The notes under the pieces: generated by a model
What the model was told of the DNA's origin: nothing
Databases searched by the model: none
The model's input: only the letters and a program-made list of their open reading frames with translations
In this document: positions 1 to 11,591 of the stretch, one piece after another
Numbering within the stretch: position 1 is the first letter of the stretch
Layout of the letters: each line of letters opens with the position of its first letter
Program-made: the position numbers and the translations under genes
Assembly: GCA_029255685.2 (NCBI GenBank)
Contig: CM055319.2
Span: 30,413,568-30,477,567, forward strand
Origin: Silene conica
Lineage: Eukaryota > Streptophyta > Magnoliopsida > Caryophyllales > Caryophyllaceae
Direction: 5' to 3'
Length of the DNA: 64,000 bases

Positions 1-294
1 CTTTTTAGTCTTGTTTTAGCACACATATTTATGTTATTTGGTGATTTTATATCACTTTACGCCCCGTATATGCTACTTTGTGTTTGTGTTGCTGTTTTGC
101 AGATATTAACCAAAGAGTAGCGGAAATCGAGCTTTTTCTATCTCAAAGCATCGTTTTTTAGTAGACGATGGAAGAAGCATGGCTGGTTATGCATTTATCG
201 AGAAGCGTGAGATGTTTAATTGACCTTCCGAGGAGAATTCTAGGCGATCGACCACTTTTGGCTTGTCGAGAGCCCAATCGAGAATATAAAAGTC

Positions 295-477
295 CTCGAT
301 CGAGCTGTCCTGTGCTCGATCGAGAGGTTCCCAAGGAAGATGGCACTCGGTCGATAGTCCTGTTACTCGATCGAGAGATTATGAAGATAAGAATAATCGA
401 TCGAGAACTCCTGTCATTCGATCGACCGGTTTTGAAGACCTTTTTGCTCGATCGAGAGAAAATATCCCTCGATCGAG
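295..477. repeat. Phased palindrome array 1 (CTCGATCGAG)
   Basis: Palindromes start at 295, 315, 346 (degenerate), 366, 396, 417, 447 and 468. The gaps are 20, 31, 20, 30, 21, 30 and 21 bp, an alternating two-turn and three-turn spacing with a 51-bp dimer period. The palindrome core is nearly invariant, while spacers keep only a trace of similarity (short spacers share TCCTGT). It lies in U3, about 60 bp upstream of a TATA-like box, which suggests an upstream activating or repressing site. Function is inference. Confidence 0.85.
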
Positions 478-534
478 AGCTTAGCTGACCCTTCGTGTTC
501 ACAGTACTTATTACTTCAGTTTCGTTTTTCTTCT

Positions 535-542
535 TATTTAAG
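535..542 (+). promoter_or_regulatory. Putative TATA box of Element A 5' LTR
   Basis: TATTTAAG lies downstream of palindrome array 1 and is conserved in the 3' LTR. Position in the LTR fits a U3/R boundary. This is a motif match only; the transcription start is not known. Confidence 0.4.
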
Positions 543-855
543 AACTCATTTTGAGATCATTAGGTTAAGCAATTTTTACCTATCATTAGCCCTCTGCAGA
601 CTTTGTTCTGAGTTCTTTATTTTTCAGAAACTTGTAGCCGTCACAAATAATTCTTCACAATAATTGTAAGTTCTTCGTCTCTTTCGTTCTAAGGATTCTA
701 CTAATCGTTCCTGCCTTTCCTTACCAGTAATTCTACTTCTTCATATTAATTCTTCTATTTATTCATCGTTTATAATCTTAATCTCTGTTTCGTTTTCGGT
801 TTTTCGTCGTACTCGCGTCAATACTCTGTTTTCGCACGTTTCGTTTCGTCACTAT

Positions 856-1055
856 CACTACTACAAATTGAGCCTATTGCAACATTTTATGTGCAACACT
901 TTTGTTTTATGTTGCAATTTAGAGTTGATAGAGAATTTATGCAACACTTTGTTTAAAAATGTTGCCTACATCCATCTTTTGCAACATTCTACTATAAGTG
1001 TTGCACTTAATATTATACAATGCAACATTTCTACCCAAATGTTGCCATCGAAGAT
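856..1055. repeat. CACTA left terminal and subterminal repeats
   Basis: The terminal inverted repeat is followed by about nine copies of TGCAACA or TGTTGCA in both orientations within 200 bp. In characterised CACTA elements such subterminal repeats bind the DNA-binding transposition protein. The right end (19080-19458) carries a longer set of the same motif. Confidence 0.8.
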
Positions 1056-1457
1056 GTGAAATCTTTATAAATTACTTACCATTATTTAATTTTACGGTTA
1101 GGTGCAAACTCGTACTAGTGAAATGTGATAATGTATTTTTAGCAGTAATTTTAAATTTTGACGTATATACCATCCTCAAAACCGTACTTGTGAAATTTGT
1201 CATTATTCGGGTCGCAGGTCACATATCCGTTTTAGAATATTATATTGTGTTACTATAATGTAAAATCGTTTTACATATACCATATCGGTCTCAAAGTTGT
1301 ATGTGAAACGAACTTATTAAAATGATAGAAACTAAATTAATCAATTTTTACTTAGGAAAAAAAAGAGAAATTAAAAAACGAAATGATAAAATTATTTTAC
1401 CAGGGCGTGGTAGACAAAACCCTTAGAAAAGTCTAATGTTCCTTGAATTCGTATAGG
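1056..1457. other. CACTA internal sequence, nothing recognised
   Basis: AT-rich sequence between the left subterminal repeats and the MITE candidate. I see no coding or structural signal. Confidence 0.5.
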
Positions 1458-1466
1458 TAGGCAGTG

Positions 1467-2138
1467 TCCGTTTTTTGTAAGACGGACATATCCGTCGCAA
1501 GCTTGCGACGGGCCAAATATCGGTTAAATGGGTCGAATATATACCACTTGTGGCTGATAGATGGAATGTACAGTACATAACAGTTAAAGAACAAAACATA
1601 GACAACATGTTAACAAACTTAAGCATAATGTTAACAAACTTAAGCATAATGTTAACACAATCGAAGGGAAACATAATTACAAATGACAACTACAAATCAG
1701 TCTAACAACATGTGTAATATATATGTACATAATACATAAGTATATCAACATCTAATTACACAGCATAGATTTTCGTATGTTAACTAACTAAACCATAATG
1801 TCAACACTACTGAGGGTATACATAATGACAAAAGGTAACAACAAAGCAGCATAACCATGTGTACGTAATATATAACATTATGTAACGTATACAACATAAC
1901 AGTTAAAGAATAGAACATATCTACTTAACAAAAAAAAAATATATGTCGGCAAAATAAAGAACATTGTAGTCATCATACATAATGCCTAAATATATCAACA
2001 TTAAAACACAAACATCACACAATTGCGAGATCTTATTTGTTAGTAAATCTGACCCAGACCCATTTTGCTATTATATGGTGCGTATTTGGCCCGTCGTAAG
2101 CTTGTGACGGGTTGGTTCGTCGCAAATAAGAATTTGTG
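1467..2138. mobile_element. MULE-type MITE candidate
   Basis: Both sides carry the 9-bp direct repeat TAGGCAGTG (1458-1466 and 2139-2147), the target-duplication size of Mutator-like elements. Imperfect inverted ends share a block around GACGGGCCAAATA (left near 1507, inverted near 2085) with similar GTCGCAAGC-type sequence outside it. The outermost bases of the two ends do not match well, so the ends are approximate. The 672-bp interior is AT-rich and includes a roughly 22-bp tandem repeat near 1610-1655. It has no coding capacity. Confidence 0.45.
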
Positions 2139-2147
2139 TAGGCAGTG

Positions 2148-2409
2148 GATAACGCGGGTTTCAAAAATTTTAGGATTTTAATTCTTTTAACCGTGGATTT
2201 CTTATCATCTGCAACCATCATCATCATCATCATCATCATCTGCAGCCATAGCTAAATCTTCGTCTCTCATCATCTGCAGCCATCAACTTGGATTTTTCAT
2301 ATCCGCATCAAATTTGGTCTTGAGATCCTCATACTGTTTGTATTGCAAGGTAATTGATTTTTTTAATTGATTTTAATTATATAAGCTAATTCTTTATTTA
2401 ATTTGTTTG
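2148..2409 (+). other. Possible captured 5' UTR / first exon
   Basis: CT- and CATC-rich leader-like sequence ends near 2350 at a GTAATT donor-like site followed by a T-rich intron-like stretch, which continues past the LINE insertion to an acceptor at 3113. It may be the first non-coding exon of the captured gene fragment described at 3114-3862. Confidence 0.3.
2216..2240. repeat. (CAT)n microsatellite
   Basis: About eight consecutive CAT/ATC triplets. A minus-strand run of methionine codons here is a by-product of the repeat, not a gene. Confidence 0.85.
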
Positions 2410-2426
2410 ATCAATATGATGTTGTT

Positions 2427-2995
2427 TTTTTTTTGAAAACAAAGAACAATTCATTAATAGAACGCCATACGGCACTTACAGAGAATAAGTATAATTGAAA
2501 ACAAATCTAATGAAAACCAAAGAAAAACAATTTTCTTATAAACTAGGGATCTCAAAACAGCATCTGACAATTCGGCTCGTCCTATTATCGCTATCTTCAT
2601 GTAGCTTTTGAGGGGATCCTTCGTTTGATTTATGAGATAAAACATAAATCTGACTGGTTCCAATTACTTGTACCCTTTGAAAGAACACGCTACGAACCAT
2701 CAACGAACTACTCTTGACAATATTATAGATGAAACTAAACCACGAATAAAAGGACAAAACCCCGAAATACGGGACGAAAACCCTGAAATAATGGACGGAA
2801 AAACGATTCTCACCAAAAGGGAGACTTTTATTGAATATATTAAAGATAGACATACTATTAATTGCAACTTAATATAAATTTGGGGCTTACCATCGATTGA
2901 TAATCGATGGAAGCCCCCGAATTGGTGGAGGTTAGGGTTTTTAGAGAGTTTTTGGGAGAGGTTTTTTAGAGAGAGGTTTTTTTAGAGAGCTAACT
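2427..2995 (-). mobile_element. Short LINE-derived non-LTR retroelement
   Basis: A 17-bp direct repeat ATCAATATGATGTTGTT flanks the insertion (2410-2426 and 2996-3012). A T-run directly follows the left repeat, so the element is minus-strand with a poly(A) tail, as made by target-primed reverse transcription. Read on the minus strand it starts with CTCTCT/AAACCCTAACC-like leader sequence typical of plant LINE 5' ends and finishes with a short AT-rich 3' end. At 569 bp it lacks any reverse transcriptase. A small open frame (2536-2853, minus) is of unknown meaning. Confidence 0.75.
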
Positions 2996-3113
2996 ATCAA
3001 TATGATGTTGTTAGTAATTGAGTAATCGAGATTACAACTTACTGTATTATTTAGTGTTACTAAAAAAATGTTTTAAGTTTCATTGTTTCACCATATCCTA
3101 TCTCTATTAACAG

Positions 3114-3862
3114 CCGTAGCAATGGGAGAAGAGTTAACCGGCCGCCCGAGTATGAAGTGTTGGTGGTCATTCAAACCGCCTTGGATCCCCGATCCGATGA
3201 CTTAAACGGATCATCCACAGGTATTCTTCTAACAATAATTCAACTGTAATTGTTTTCATCGTAAAATGTAAATTGTTTGTATAAAATTTAAATAAACTAG
3301 ATTGATTTTGTTACCATTCAATCAAGTAGGTTGATACTTTTCATGGCTGGAATCTGGATCAATTCAATCATGTTTTTATTATTTCTTGAGTTTTTGACCA
3401 AGTGATTGGTCTGCATATTGCATGTCAGTGATAACTAACAATCGGTGTAAACATTCATCAAGTACTTGAAAGGCATACTCCTTTCCACAAAACCAGTTAC
3501 TTGCTTAATTACTTTTTATACTCTTTATGGTGCTTTGCCCTTTTTTACAAAAATGTTTGGAACATTTGTTTCACAGGTGCTACCACGCCATGTCACGATT
3601 GTAGTTCGGACTACTTAAAACATATGTAATTAGGCAAGACCTGCAAATGCTACTTCCTTGCTTTATTATTCCATATCTAATGAGTTACAATATGTTATTT
3701 TACTAAAATGACAAGTTGTATTCTTCTATTTCAGTGTTGAATCCAACGAAATTGATTTGTCACAGTTTGAAGAAGAAATCAATGTTGCTGATGCAACTGC
3801 TGATGCTTCTGAGGGACCTCAGCCTGCTACATGAACAAGTGAAGATGCTTCAATTCCCGCTG
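3114..3862 (+). pseudogene. Captured exon-like fragments of an unidentified gene
   Basis: Three exon-like blocks with canonical splice borders are seen: 3114-3220, 3577-3625 and 3735-3862. The first has a long open frame (about 35 codons, including RPPEYEVLVVIQ). The third encodes an acidic, Ala/Asp/Glu-rich stretch ending in TGA at 3832. I do not recognise the protein. Position inside a CACTA element together with UNC-50 exons suggests captured host DNA, but it could also be a relic of a CACTA-encoded gene. Confidence 0.4.
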
Positions 3863-4212
3863 GTGAGATGACTATTTTGCTTAAAACGAACTCATTTATT
3901 GTTTTATACGTCATTACATAAATTAATTAATAACTTGTATGTATACATTAGTCTCACACATATACATTCCTGTCAATAAAAGCACAATCTCCTATAAGAT
4001 GGTTTCATGTTATCTCTTTTACTGTACGACAGTGCAAATGTCATCCCGATTCACCATTTTCACCTTACCTGGTGTGAAATTCTACTTGTATGAGAGTATA
4101 GCCTGATAAGTGATACCAGAAGATACATCAACAGAACACGAAGTGCATAGGAATAGCTACCTTGTCTGAAATCTTATTCCCCTTCTTGAATATATACTTT
4201 GGCATTAGAGAA
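3863..4212. other. CACTA internal sequence up to the Copia-1 target site
   Basis: Intron-like AT-rich sequence. The last five bases before Copia-1 (TACAG, 4213-4217) are its target duplication. No feature recognised. Confidence 0.5.
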
Positions 4213-4302
4213 TACAGTGTTGGAGTAGTGTCCTCCACAATAATTCTTCTACATAATAAATCTCGTACAAGGAATATGAGGGATTTATATTTTATATGTT
4301 TG

Positions 4303-4382
4303 TCAGCTGGTCAACGTTAATCGGTAATGATTGGCTGACTAGAGTTTGACATTACTGTCGTATGACGGCGGTGACCAGCTGA
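4303..4382. other. LTR two-stem inverted-repeat module (Copia-1)
   Basis: The outer 11-bp arms TCAGCTGGTCA (4303-4313) and TGACCAGCTGA (4372-4382) are perfectly complementary. Inside, CGGTAATG (4322-4329) pairs with CATTACTG (4350-4357), with one G-T wobble. The same architecture with compensatory base changes is present in Copia-2, -3 and -4. It lies about 85 bp inside the LTR, in U3, so it would be transcribed near the 3' end of the genomic RNA. The second copy is near 11677-11756. Confidence 0.8.
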
Positions 4383-4986
4383 TCCCTTTAGGTCACACCT
4401 GTAGGATGATGCCCAAATGGAAAAATTAATTATTTGTATAAGATACAAGTTAATTAATTCCTTGTTTAGGTTGACTTTTATTAGTCAAGTGAATTTAATG
4501 TTTGATGAAGAGTAAAGTACTCAGGCCATAAGATTTTATTATTCGGTTATATAATAATTGAATAATAAATATAATACAATATTTAGTAATTAATAGTTAA
4601 TTTACTAAATATATGCGTAGTTTGTATTATTTATGAGGTGGAGGTAATTAGCGAATTAATGTTACAAGAAGTTGTAAAATTAGCTAAACGGGTTTTATAA
4701 GATTCATTTTATGTTGAAAATGATAAAATGACACTCAAATGTTAAGTGTATTTTATTTACTACTTTGTATTATTTAAGTGTTAAATAATCAAATAAATAT
4801 TTTTATTATATAAGATAATTAAATATTCGACTTATAAGCATTTGAAAGACAAATGTTGAAAGACGAAATAAGACCCGGAATACCATATGTAAACCGAGAA
4901 TATGGAGATAAGGTGACCATAATAGGTCTTTGTCTTCCACTCATGTTTATGACTATTATAAACTCATTTGTTTACATTTGATGGCC

Positions 4987-4994
4987 TATAAATA
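4987..4994 (+). promoter_or_regulatory. TATA box of Copia-1 5' LTR
   Basis: TATAAATA in the context GGCCTATAAATAGG, about 530 bp before the LTR end. It is duplicated in the 3' LTR right of the Helitron (near 16242). Consistent with a U3 promoter. Confidence 0.6.
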
Positions 4995-5519
4995 GGCTAC
5001 TATTCCACATATTCTTAGTGGAAAAATCTAGAGAATTAAAATCCTCTAAATACATACTTCTTGTTAAGCCATTTAAGAGGAAAAATAGAAGACTTAAGAT
5101 CTTCATCTTCAACCTCTAAAATTGATCAAAATTTGATCAATCTTCATCAAAATAAATTCACAAAAATTAATATACTTCTTATATTATCAAAGTAATAATA
5201 TTTATAGTATAAAAAAAATAAGGTTTACACTAAACTATATCTAGTTAATATACTTAGTGTTTTTGGGCTAGTCTTGGGTACAACCAAAGGAGGTCACCTA
5301 TTTTGGTGACTTGGGTTATGGAGGATCATCCTACACTATTATAGCTCAAGAACTACAAAGGTAGGAGACATTTGTAGTGCCAAAAATGCCATCTTACCAA
5401 TGTAAGAAAATTTCTTCTTATTAGTTTTTGCATGCATGTATTATTTAGACCACCTTATAAAATTAGCTTGTAATTTTAATATCATTAGAGAGTATAATGA
5501 GGTCTAAATTCCTAACAAG

Positions 5520-5531
5520 TGGTATCAGAGC
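5520..5531 (+). other. Copia-1 primer binding site (tRNA-iMet)
   Basis: TGGTATCAGAGC begins two bases after the LTR end. This is the standard plant Copia primer site, complementary to the 3' end of initiator methionine tRNA. Confidence 0.9.
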
Positions 5532-7480
5532 ATTGTTACATACATGCATGTTGTCTTAAGACGATTTTATGAGTTTATGAGATAAATTAGTAAAGTTGAT
5601 ATTTTTATGTTAAAATTAGTTTTATCAAAAAAATATGGTCTTGCATGTATATAATTTGGTCATATAGTTATATGGGTCGAAAATTTAGTTTATGTAAAAA
5701 TTTATGACTTATTTTTACTTAATATGGCATAAAATTGGAAGAACATGCATTAAAATTGATTAAGAGTTACTTTAATTAAGTTGCATGTTAATTTTATGTA
5801 TGTTTATTTGGAAATAACCACATGCATGTTCTATTTGTGTTACATAGAAATTTTTAAGTTAATGTGATTAATTTATATAGTTTATTGATTTTTATTCGAT
5901 AAAAATTGGTAAATAATGGTTATTTTAAAATAAATAAATATTTTATTTTGGGGCACGAAAATTTTGTTTTTTAAGCTCCTGCAAATATTCTAAAATGTAC
6001 AAAATTTTCATTTAAATTTATTTTAATTTTTAGGATTTAATTTGGAATTAAATCGTAAAATTGCATTTTACCGACAAATATTGTGGTATATGTTTGAATC
6101 AATTTTATAACCATTTTTTTTTTCCACATACATGGCATTTTGGTACAATATCATAATGTATAAAATTTTAAAATTTTATTTTCCATAATTTTTATTAATT
6201 TAATGGATTGTTTTCATAATAATCATGAATTATTATGTTATTTTTTTCATAAAATGTATTTTAAACCCATATAATGTTAAATTAATTAGTGTGACTAATC
6301 ATTTTGAGGTTGGACCAGATTATAATGAGAGATCCATCTTAAAATTGTTTTAAGAATTGATTAGGAATTTTTAATGGTTAAAAATCCCGCTTAACAAGCT
6401 CGCATGATCGTTGTTGGTAAGTTGGACGATTTGGCATGTCATATTTATTACAATGCATTTTATTATTCATATGGATGAATGTATTTAAATTAATGTAATT
6501 TTACCTTATATGGCCATAGGTAGAAATTGGTATTATCCGCAATGTATGGGAATACCGGTTTAATTTGTAATTTATTGCGATTTCGTATCGCTAATTTGTA
6601 ATTAATTAATAGTTTTATTTTAGTTACAATTTGTATAATAGGATATTGCCATGTAATTTTATTTCTAGTAGTATTATTGATTTTGTAAAAGACGGAGTTT
6701 CCTAAAAGACGGCGTTATTTTCGGAAAGGAGTTCCGAAATCCAAAAGAAGGAGGCCATTTCATTGAAGACCCTAGGGACCAAGGAGTTGGTTTCCGAAGT
6801 GTAATAGAATAGTTAATTAGATTACCTAGGTGGACATATAAGGATTTTATTTGTTGCTTATCTTCATGCCAAATTGTCATTACATGTTTTTTTATTTATT
6901 TTTCCGTTGTTATCGATTCAATTGTCTACCATTCACCAATTTTGTTCACTTAAAAGTGATAGACAATTAAATTGATAAGATCTCTCACTTTTAAAATTGA
7001 GATAAAGCCTTACCAAGTATTAGCACCTATGAATCCCTTCTTCATTAGAGGTAGGCTCGGCTCACCGGGGTACTCTCTTTTTACGTTGGGTAAGTAGGGT
7101 AATAAAAGCTATTACACGTGAAAATTGGTTGGACTCAACGGGATTAATGTGGGATGAATCGGCCTCACCGTGCCCATGATTAGTTCCGGGGCTAACAGAT
7201 AGTTTTTTGAGAAAATATGTCAACCAAGAGTTCTAGTGGTAGAATCAGTCAAATTGTTGACTCACCAAATTTATATAAATAAGGGATGAATCGGCTCACC
7301 GTGCCCGTGTTCATATAAAGATGGGTCTTGGAATCGTTTATATAATTCAGTGGGAGATCATTATATAAATGCCTATTTATTGAAACTTGTTAAAGTTATT
7401 TTTCAAGTATTTATTTACGATGAATGTTAAATTTCCCACTTATTTCGTTTATTATTTTATATCGCGCAATGACTATATAT
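5532..7480 (+). other. Copia-1 untranslated leader with conserved blocks
   Basis: About 1.9 kb of AT-rich non-coding sequence. Blocks shared with the Copia-2 and Copia-3 leaders include the hairpin TCGGAAAGGAGTTCCGA (6721-6737), GGAGTTGGTTTCCGAA (near 6780), and a region around AGGCTCGGCT..ACCGGGGTAC (near 7052). Conservation of untranslated blocks between elements with diverged coding regions suggests cis-acting RNA functions such as packaging; that is inference. Confidence 0.7.
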
Positions 7481-10400
7481 TCAACTCGCTCCTCCATTTA
7501 TAGAATCTATAATCCGTTATACATGCATGAAAAATATTTTTCTAAGAGTATACGGTAACTTGTTTAATCGATTATTCATCTTTTCTCCGATTTACCACCA
7601 TAGCTAATTAGAAAAATGCATTTACATTTGATCCTCATATTGTCTGTTGTAAAGATCTCTTATGAAGAGGATAAACTGAATTTTGCTTAAATCAAAAGTG
7701 TTTCGATTTTACAATATCATTTTATTTACAACAATATTACTACAATCTTATTGCTCGTGAGATAAATGGTTATACATACTTAAATTGTTTAAGTACTTAT
7801 TAAATTCGTTGGGAACTGATTGGTAATATAATTTGCAATCGAAATCATGATTAACCAATGACCACATTCACTTTATTAAGTTTCTTAGAAGTGAGTGGGT
7901 GCTCTAAGAGGGATGTATATATCTTAATAGTTAAGATTAGGACGAGGTTCAAAAGAGAATTTGGTTTAAGTATTTGGTTTAAGGCAAAGGTTAATAAGGA
8001 TAAGCTATTGTGAATAGCAACACCAAACCATAGTGCAAGGCCAACCCTAACCAAATTTGTTGATATTTTAATTGAAATATTACATTAATAGAAAAACACC
8101 CCTAATTTTTGAATAAGAAAGTTAGGTGTGTGACACCTAAAAGGTTCGTTCTTTTCTAGATATCTATATGATTGACATTAGTTATACTTCTACCACTTCA
8201 TCAATATTTGATATCGATAGTGGTTATAATAATTGTTATTGGTTCATGAGATGATAGTCATGTGACGATTAGCTTTTAACTAATGTTAACTATCTCGTAG
8301 GAAATGGAACTAGAATAGTTGTCATTCCATTATGAGGCTTATAAGTGTTATAAATATGTACTTAATCTAGTTTTTTGGTTTAGAATTGTGTTTTAATAAA
8401 AGTTTTATGTAAGACACATAGGGTCACTCATGTGATATAAACAAAAGTTGTACCCAAATTTGCCATGATTTGATCTATGGCTATGCCAATCAAAATATTG
8501 GTTATTCTTCACCTAAACTAGATAAATTTATATATATCATATAGCATATACAAGGTTCATAATTTTTTTTGGTGACCCCGATCTAATCTTAGTTCTGAAT
8601 TGAAATTGCATTCATGGACTAGTGTAAACTAAGTCTTCGTGAATCATTTGATTGTGAATCTCATGAGATCAAAGAGTTTTTATTGTAAATATGATTACCA
8701 GTAAGACTATAAGATCAAAGTTTCACGATCCGATCGTGGAAAGTATAACTAAGTGATGATTTTTGTTTGTTGCCAAAAGTAATGTGATACAGTATCACAA
8801 GTTAAAATCTTTCCGTAACACACATTATTCGATAAGGCGTGGTTGGAAAGAGATAATATAGAACTTATACGATATGGTTTTGCATCTTAGTCAAGTTTTA
8901 TTGAGCCACTTGATTTTATAATTGGGGTCTTTCTATTTTGTCTACTAATTTCTTTTTCCCACTAAGTCAAAGTACCTTTTTTAAACAACCATATTCACTC
9001 CGTATTAGATATGGAAAGGTATAGTACCTAATTTGTAAGTTGTCCGAATAAAAACATGTGGTCAATTGTCCTACAAGTTCATGAGAATAAAGTGTTTGTG
9101 GCTCATGATGCTGTCTTTATAGAAAAGAGGACTATTTCTAAATGACAGAGTGGGAGAAAATATTGAAGAGCCACAAATGACACAAGAAAATTGTTTTCTT
9201 ATTGTCAAATAGAGTGTATATTTGTTCGGAATATACGAGGTCGGGATAAAATCCATCACTCTTTAGAAATGAGTATATAAGTGTTATTTTTTTGAAAGTG
9301 ATGAGAGATGATAAATCGTTATTTAAAAAATTATGATACCTCTTACTTACAAAGAGGTTGTTTAAAAGGTTGTTTCTAGTTTCAACTCTATGCAATGGCT
9401 AAAGAAGTCATCTTAATCCGAACTAGAATTCAAGTGTAATTATCTAGTAAATAACCTGATATATTTACATGAAGAAGTTTGACCTCTTCAATGTAATTGA
9501 CTTGAATAAAAAGATGTTTTCTAGGCTTACTTGGTGAAAAAAAGGTTTTGCACCAGTTTCAATGCTTCTATAAACTCGGATTATACTGGCAATTGTTGCA
9601 TTTCATAATTGTCAATTTAATAGTAGGATATCAAAACCATCTTCCCGAATTTGATTCGTTCTGGAAGAAGAAGTGTGTTTGACACATTTAAAGGGTTTTT
9701 TGTAGATCCTTACAATCTTAAGATTGTAGCAAACTTTTGAAGAAATCTTAAGAGAGCATCATGGAGTTGGAATGATTAATATATCGTATTATAAAACATT
9801 TCTCAAGATGTTGAGGAATTATGTTTACACATGAAGTTTAGTGGGAGTATGGTGGTCTTATGAGTCTTTATATAGTCTGTATATAAATCATTTGGAATGA
9901 TGGAAGACTTAGGAGAATATTAATACATCTTAATATATCCAGATTTATTAGATAAATCAAGGAGGGATATATGCGCTTTATTAGGAGTCTTATGTAGGTG
10001 AGATTCTTGACAAGTTCAAACAAGTTGAACTCATTAGAATTTATTCTAATTGCTTCCGCTGTCAGGTTAATTCTATACGCTATGATGTATTATTGTCTTA
10101 ACAATTCATATACTTTGAGTATTTTGAGTTTTTATTAATCAAAGTTAAGTGAAGGTCATTTAATATCTAAATTAGTTATTATTTAGTACTTGAGAAGAAC
10201 TAAGTAAATAAAACTAAGTGTTTTGATATTTTGATATTTATAATTCATGTAAGGAGTTACATGAATGTTTGTTGTTGTTTATGTAAAAGATACATTAAAC
10301 ACCATCCTTTAAAACATATAGGGATGTTTGAAATCCCGTATTGGCTATGAGGAGTTGATCTGCTGGAAGAGTTTCAGGCAGTCATACATTGCGGATTTTA

Positions 10401-10720
10401 CAACGGAAATTAAGTACTTCATAACATTCGATGTTGCGATACGAAGTAGCTTGGATTTGACAATAATGCAAGGACTAGTAGTAGCTCATGCAGTCGCATA
10501 TCCTATCATGATATACTGTGAAAACAGTGGGAGCTATAGTCATGCAGTCGCATATACTATCATGATATACTGTGAAAACAATGGGAGCTATCTTCGAGGT
10601 AAGGGTGTCATAGTCTAGAGTTAAGTCTAGACATGTACCTAATTAAGTTACATGTGATTTCAGTTATGTGAAACAATGGAAAATAGCAATTGTTGGTTTG
10701 ATAAAATGTGGTGTCATTGA
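7481..10720 (+). pseudogene. Copia-1 gag-pol relic
   Basis: No open frame longer than about 100 codons survives. Colinear nucleotide landmarks of the Copia-2 polyprotein remain: the integrase second-Asp region ACGATCCGATCGTGG (near 8726), the post-integrase linker with GACAGAGTGGGAGAAA (near 9142), the RT/RNase H junction ACTTGAGAAGAACTAAG (near 10188), the RNase H STTEAEY region (near 10390) and the YCDNSG region (near 10520). The span is shorter than in Copia-2, indicating deletions. Gag is not recognisable. Confidence 0.7.
10487..10592 (+). repeat. Tandem duplication in Copia-1 RNase H relic
   Basis: A unit of about 54 bp beginning CATGCAGTCGCATAT is repeated once in tandem with few changes. 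Each unit covers the equivalent of the YCDNSGA RNase H motif. Confidence 0.75.
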
Positions 10721-10899
10721 TTTTAAACCAAGGTTTTGTTGAAGGCTAAACATGATAGTCATGTCGTTTCAATGTGATCGAAATAGGGCAATTGAATTGC
10801 TGCAGATTATATGATGTGTAATAATCTGATAGTGTATCAATTTTTACATATATGATAATATCATTTATCGTTTGAGTTTTTCCAACTCTTATATATTCA

Positions 10900-11591
10900 G
10901 GGCTAACTGGATATTAGTTATACTTTGTTTTTATCCAAATAGGTTGTAGTGAAAATGTCGAACCCTATTAAGTGAACTGGATTAACATTGTATAGTGTCC
11001 CTAGTTACTTAATGAGGTGACGTCTCGGAGTGACTAGATTGTAAGGCGATAGATGACGAGTTCGACTGTCATATGACCATAGAGATGGTTGGTCGATTAC
11101 ATAGGCAGAATGTAGAGACATTTTGTCGGACAGTGACCATTTATAGAGTCCTTTATGTTGCCTGGTCGTGGCGAGGATTTCAATTATTCCTTCGAGTCAA
11201 TTCTTTAGACTTGCGACTATTTGTCTAAGTTGGTATGGTTTTCCGGTGGCTTTGGTTTTTGTCCAAGGTCGCGCCGTAAAAGGAGGCTGATGGACATTTA
11301 CTGGGTCATTGTGATCTGTATCGAACAAAGAAAATAGGTTAATAGGATTGTCCATCCATGTCATTATATATATCTCAAGGCCACTCGAGGAGAGGTGACA
11401 GAAATGCGTGGCCACGCTCGGATGTGATCTATAGTAGATTATCCGGTCAAACAGTCATTCTCCAGATTGAGAAAACCACTTTATGATATGATCACGTGCA
11501 AGAACTACCTGAAAGACCTCTTGCATTGAGTGGGAGATAATATTGGACAAGAGAATTGGTAGCGCACACTTGTGTCGGACAAGTGGGATAT
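10900..11591 (+). other. Copia-1 conserved 3' untranslated region and purine tract
   Basis: Contains blocks shared in order with the other three Copia elements: AAGTGAACTGGATTAAC (near 10970), GAGGTGACGTCTCG (near 11014), GGCCACTCGAGGAG (near 11381), GGCCACGCTCGG (near 11410) and TTGCATTGAGTGGGAGA (near 11521). A purine tract AAGTGGGATAT abuts the 3' LTR at 11592. Confidence 0.7.

Larger units (their letters stand above)
1..855 (+). repeat. Element A 5' LTR, left part
   Basis: From base 33 this is colinear with 53446-54265 of the 3' LTR. Bases 1-32 align only weakly with 53415-53445, so the exact LTR start is uncertain. It holds a phased array of CTCGATCGAG palindromes (295-477) and a TATTTAAG TATA-like box. 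The LTR is interrupted after 855 by the CACTA element and resumes at 19462. Open frames on both strands across 158-502 follow from the stop-free palindrome and are not genes. Confidence 0.85.
4218..5517 (+). repeat. Copia-1 5' LTR
   Basis: 1300 bp, TG...CA ends. It contains the two-stem inverted-repeat module (4303-4382) and a TATA box TATAAATA at 4987-4994, which would place transcription start near 5020. Bases around 4945-4955 form the unoccupied version of the Helitron insertion site found in the 3' LTR. Confidence 0.93.

Noticed and set aside
1..32. 5' flank and target duplication of Element A
   Set aside because: The five bases before the possible LTR start do not match GTTGC after the 3' LTR, and weak similarity to 53415-53445 suggests the window begins inside the LTR.
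158..502. Overlapping open frames on both strands, repeated near 53652-53912 and 40367-40778
   Set aside because: They arise because CTCGATCGAG contains no stop in any frame. The frames lie in an LTR or spacer and show no protein family features.
2033..2239. ORF starting with a run of methionines
   Set aside because: Translation of a CAT microsatellite and the MITE end.
5520..5531. tRNA gene fragments at TGGTATCAGAGC sites
   Set aside because: They are 12-bp primer binding sites next to LTRs; no tRNA cloverleaf surrounds them.
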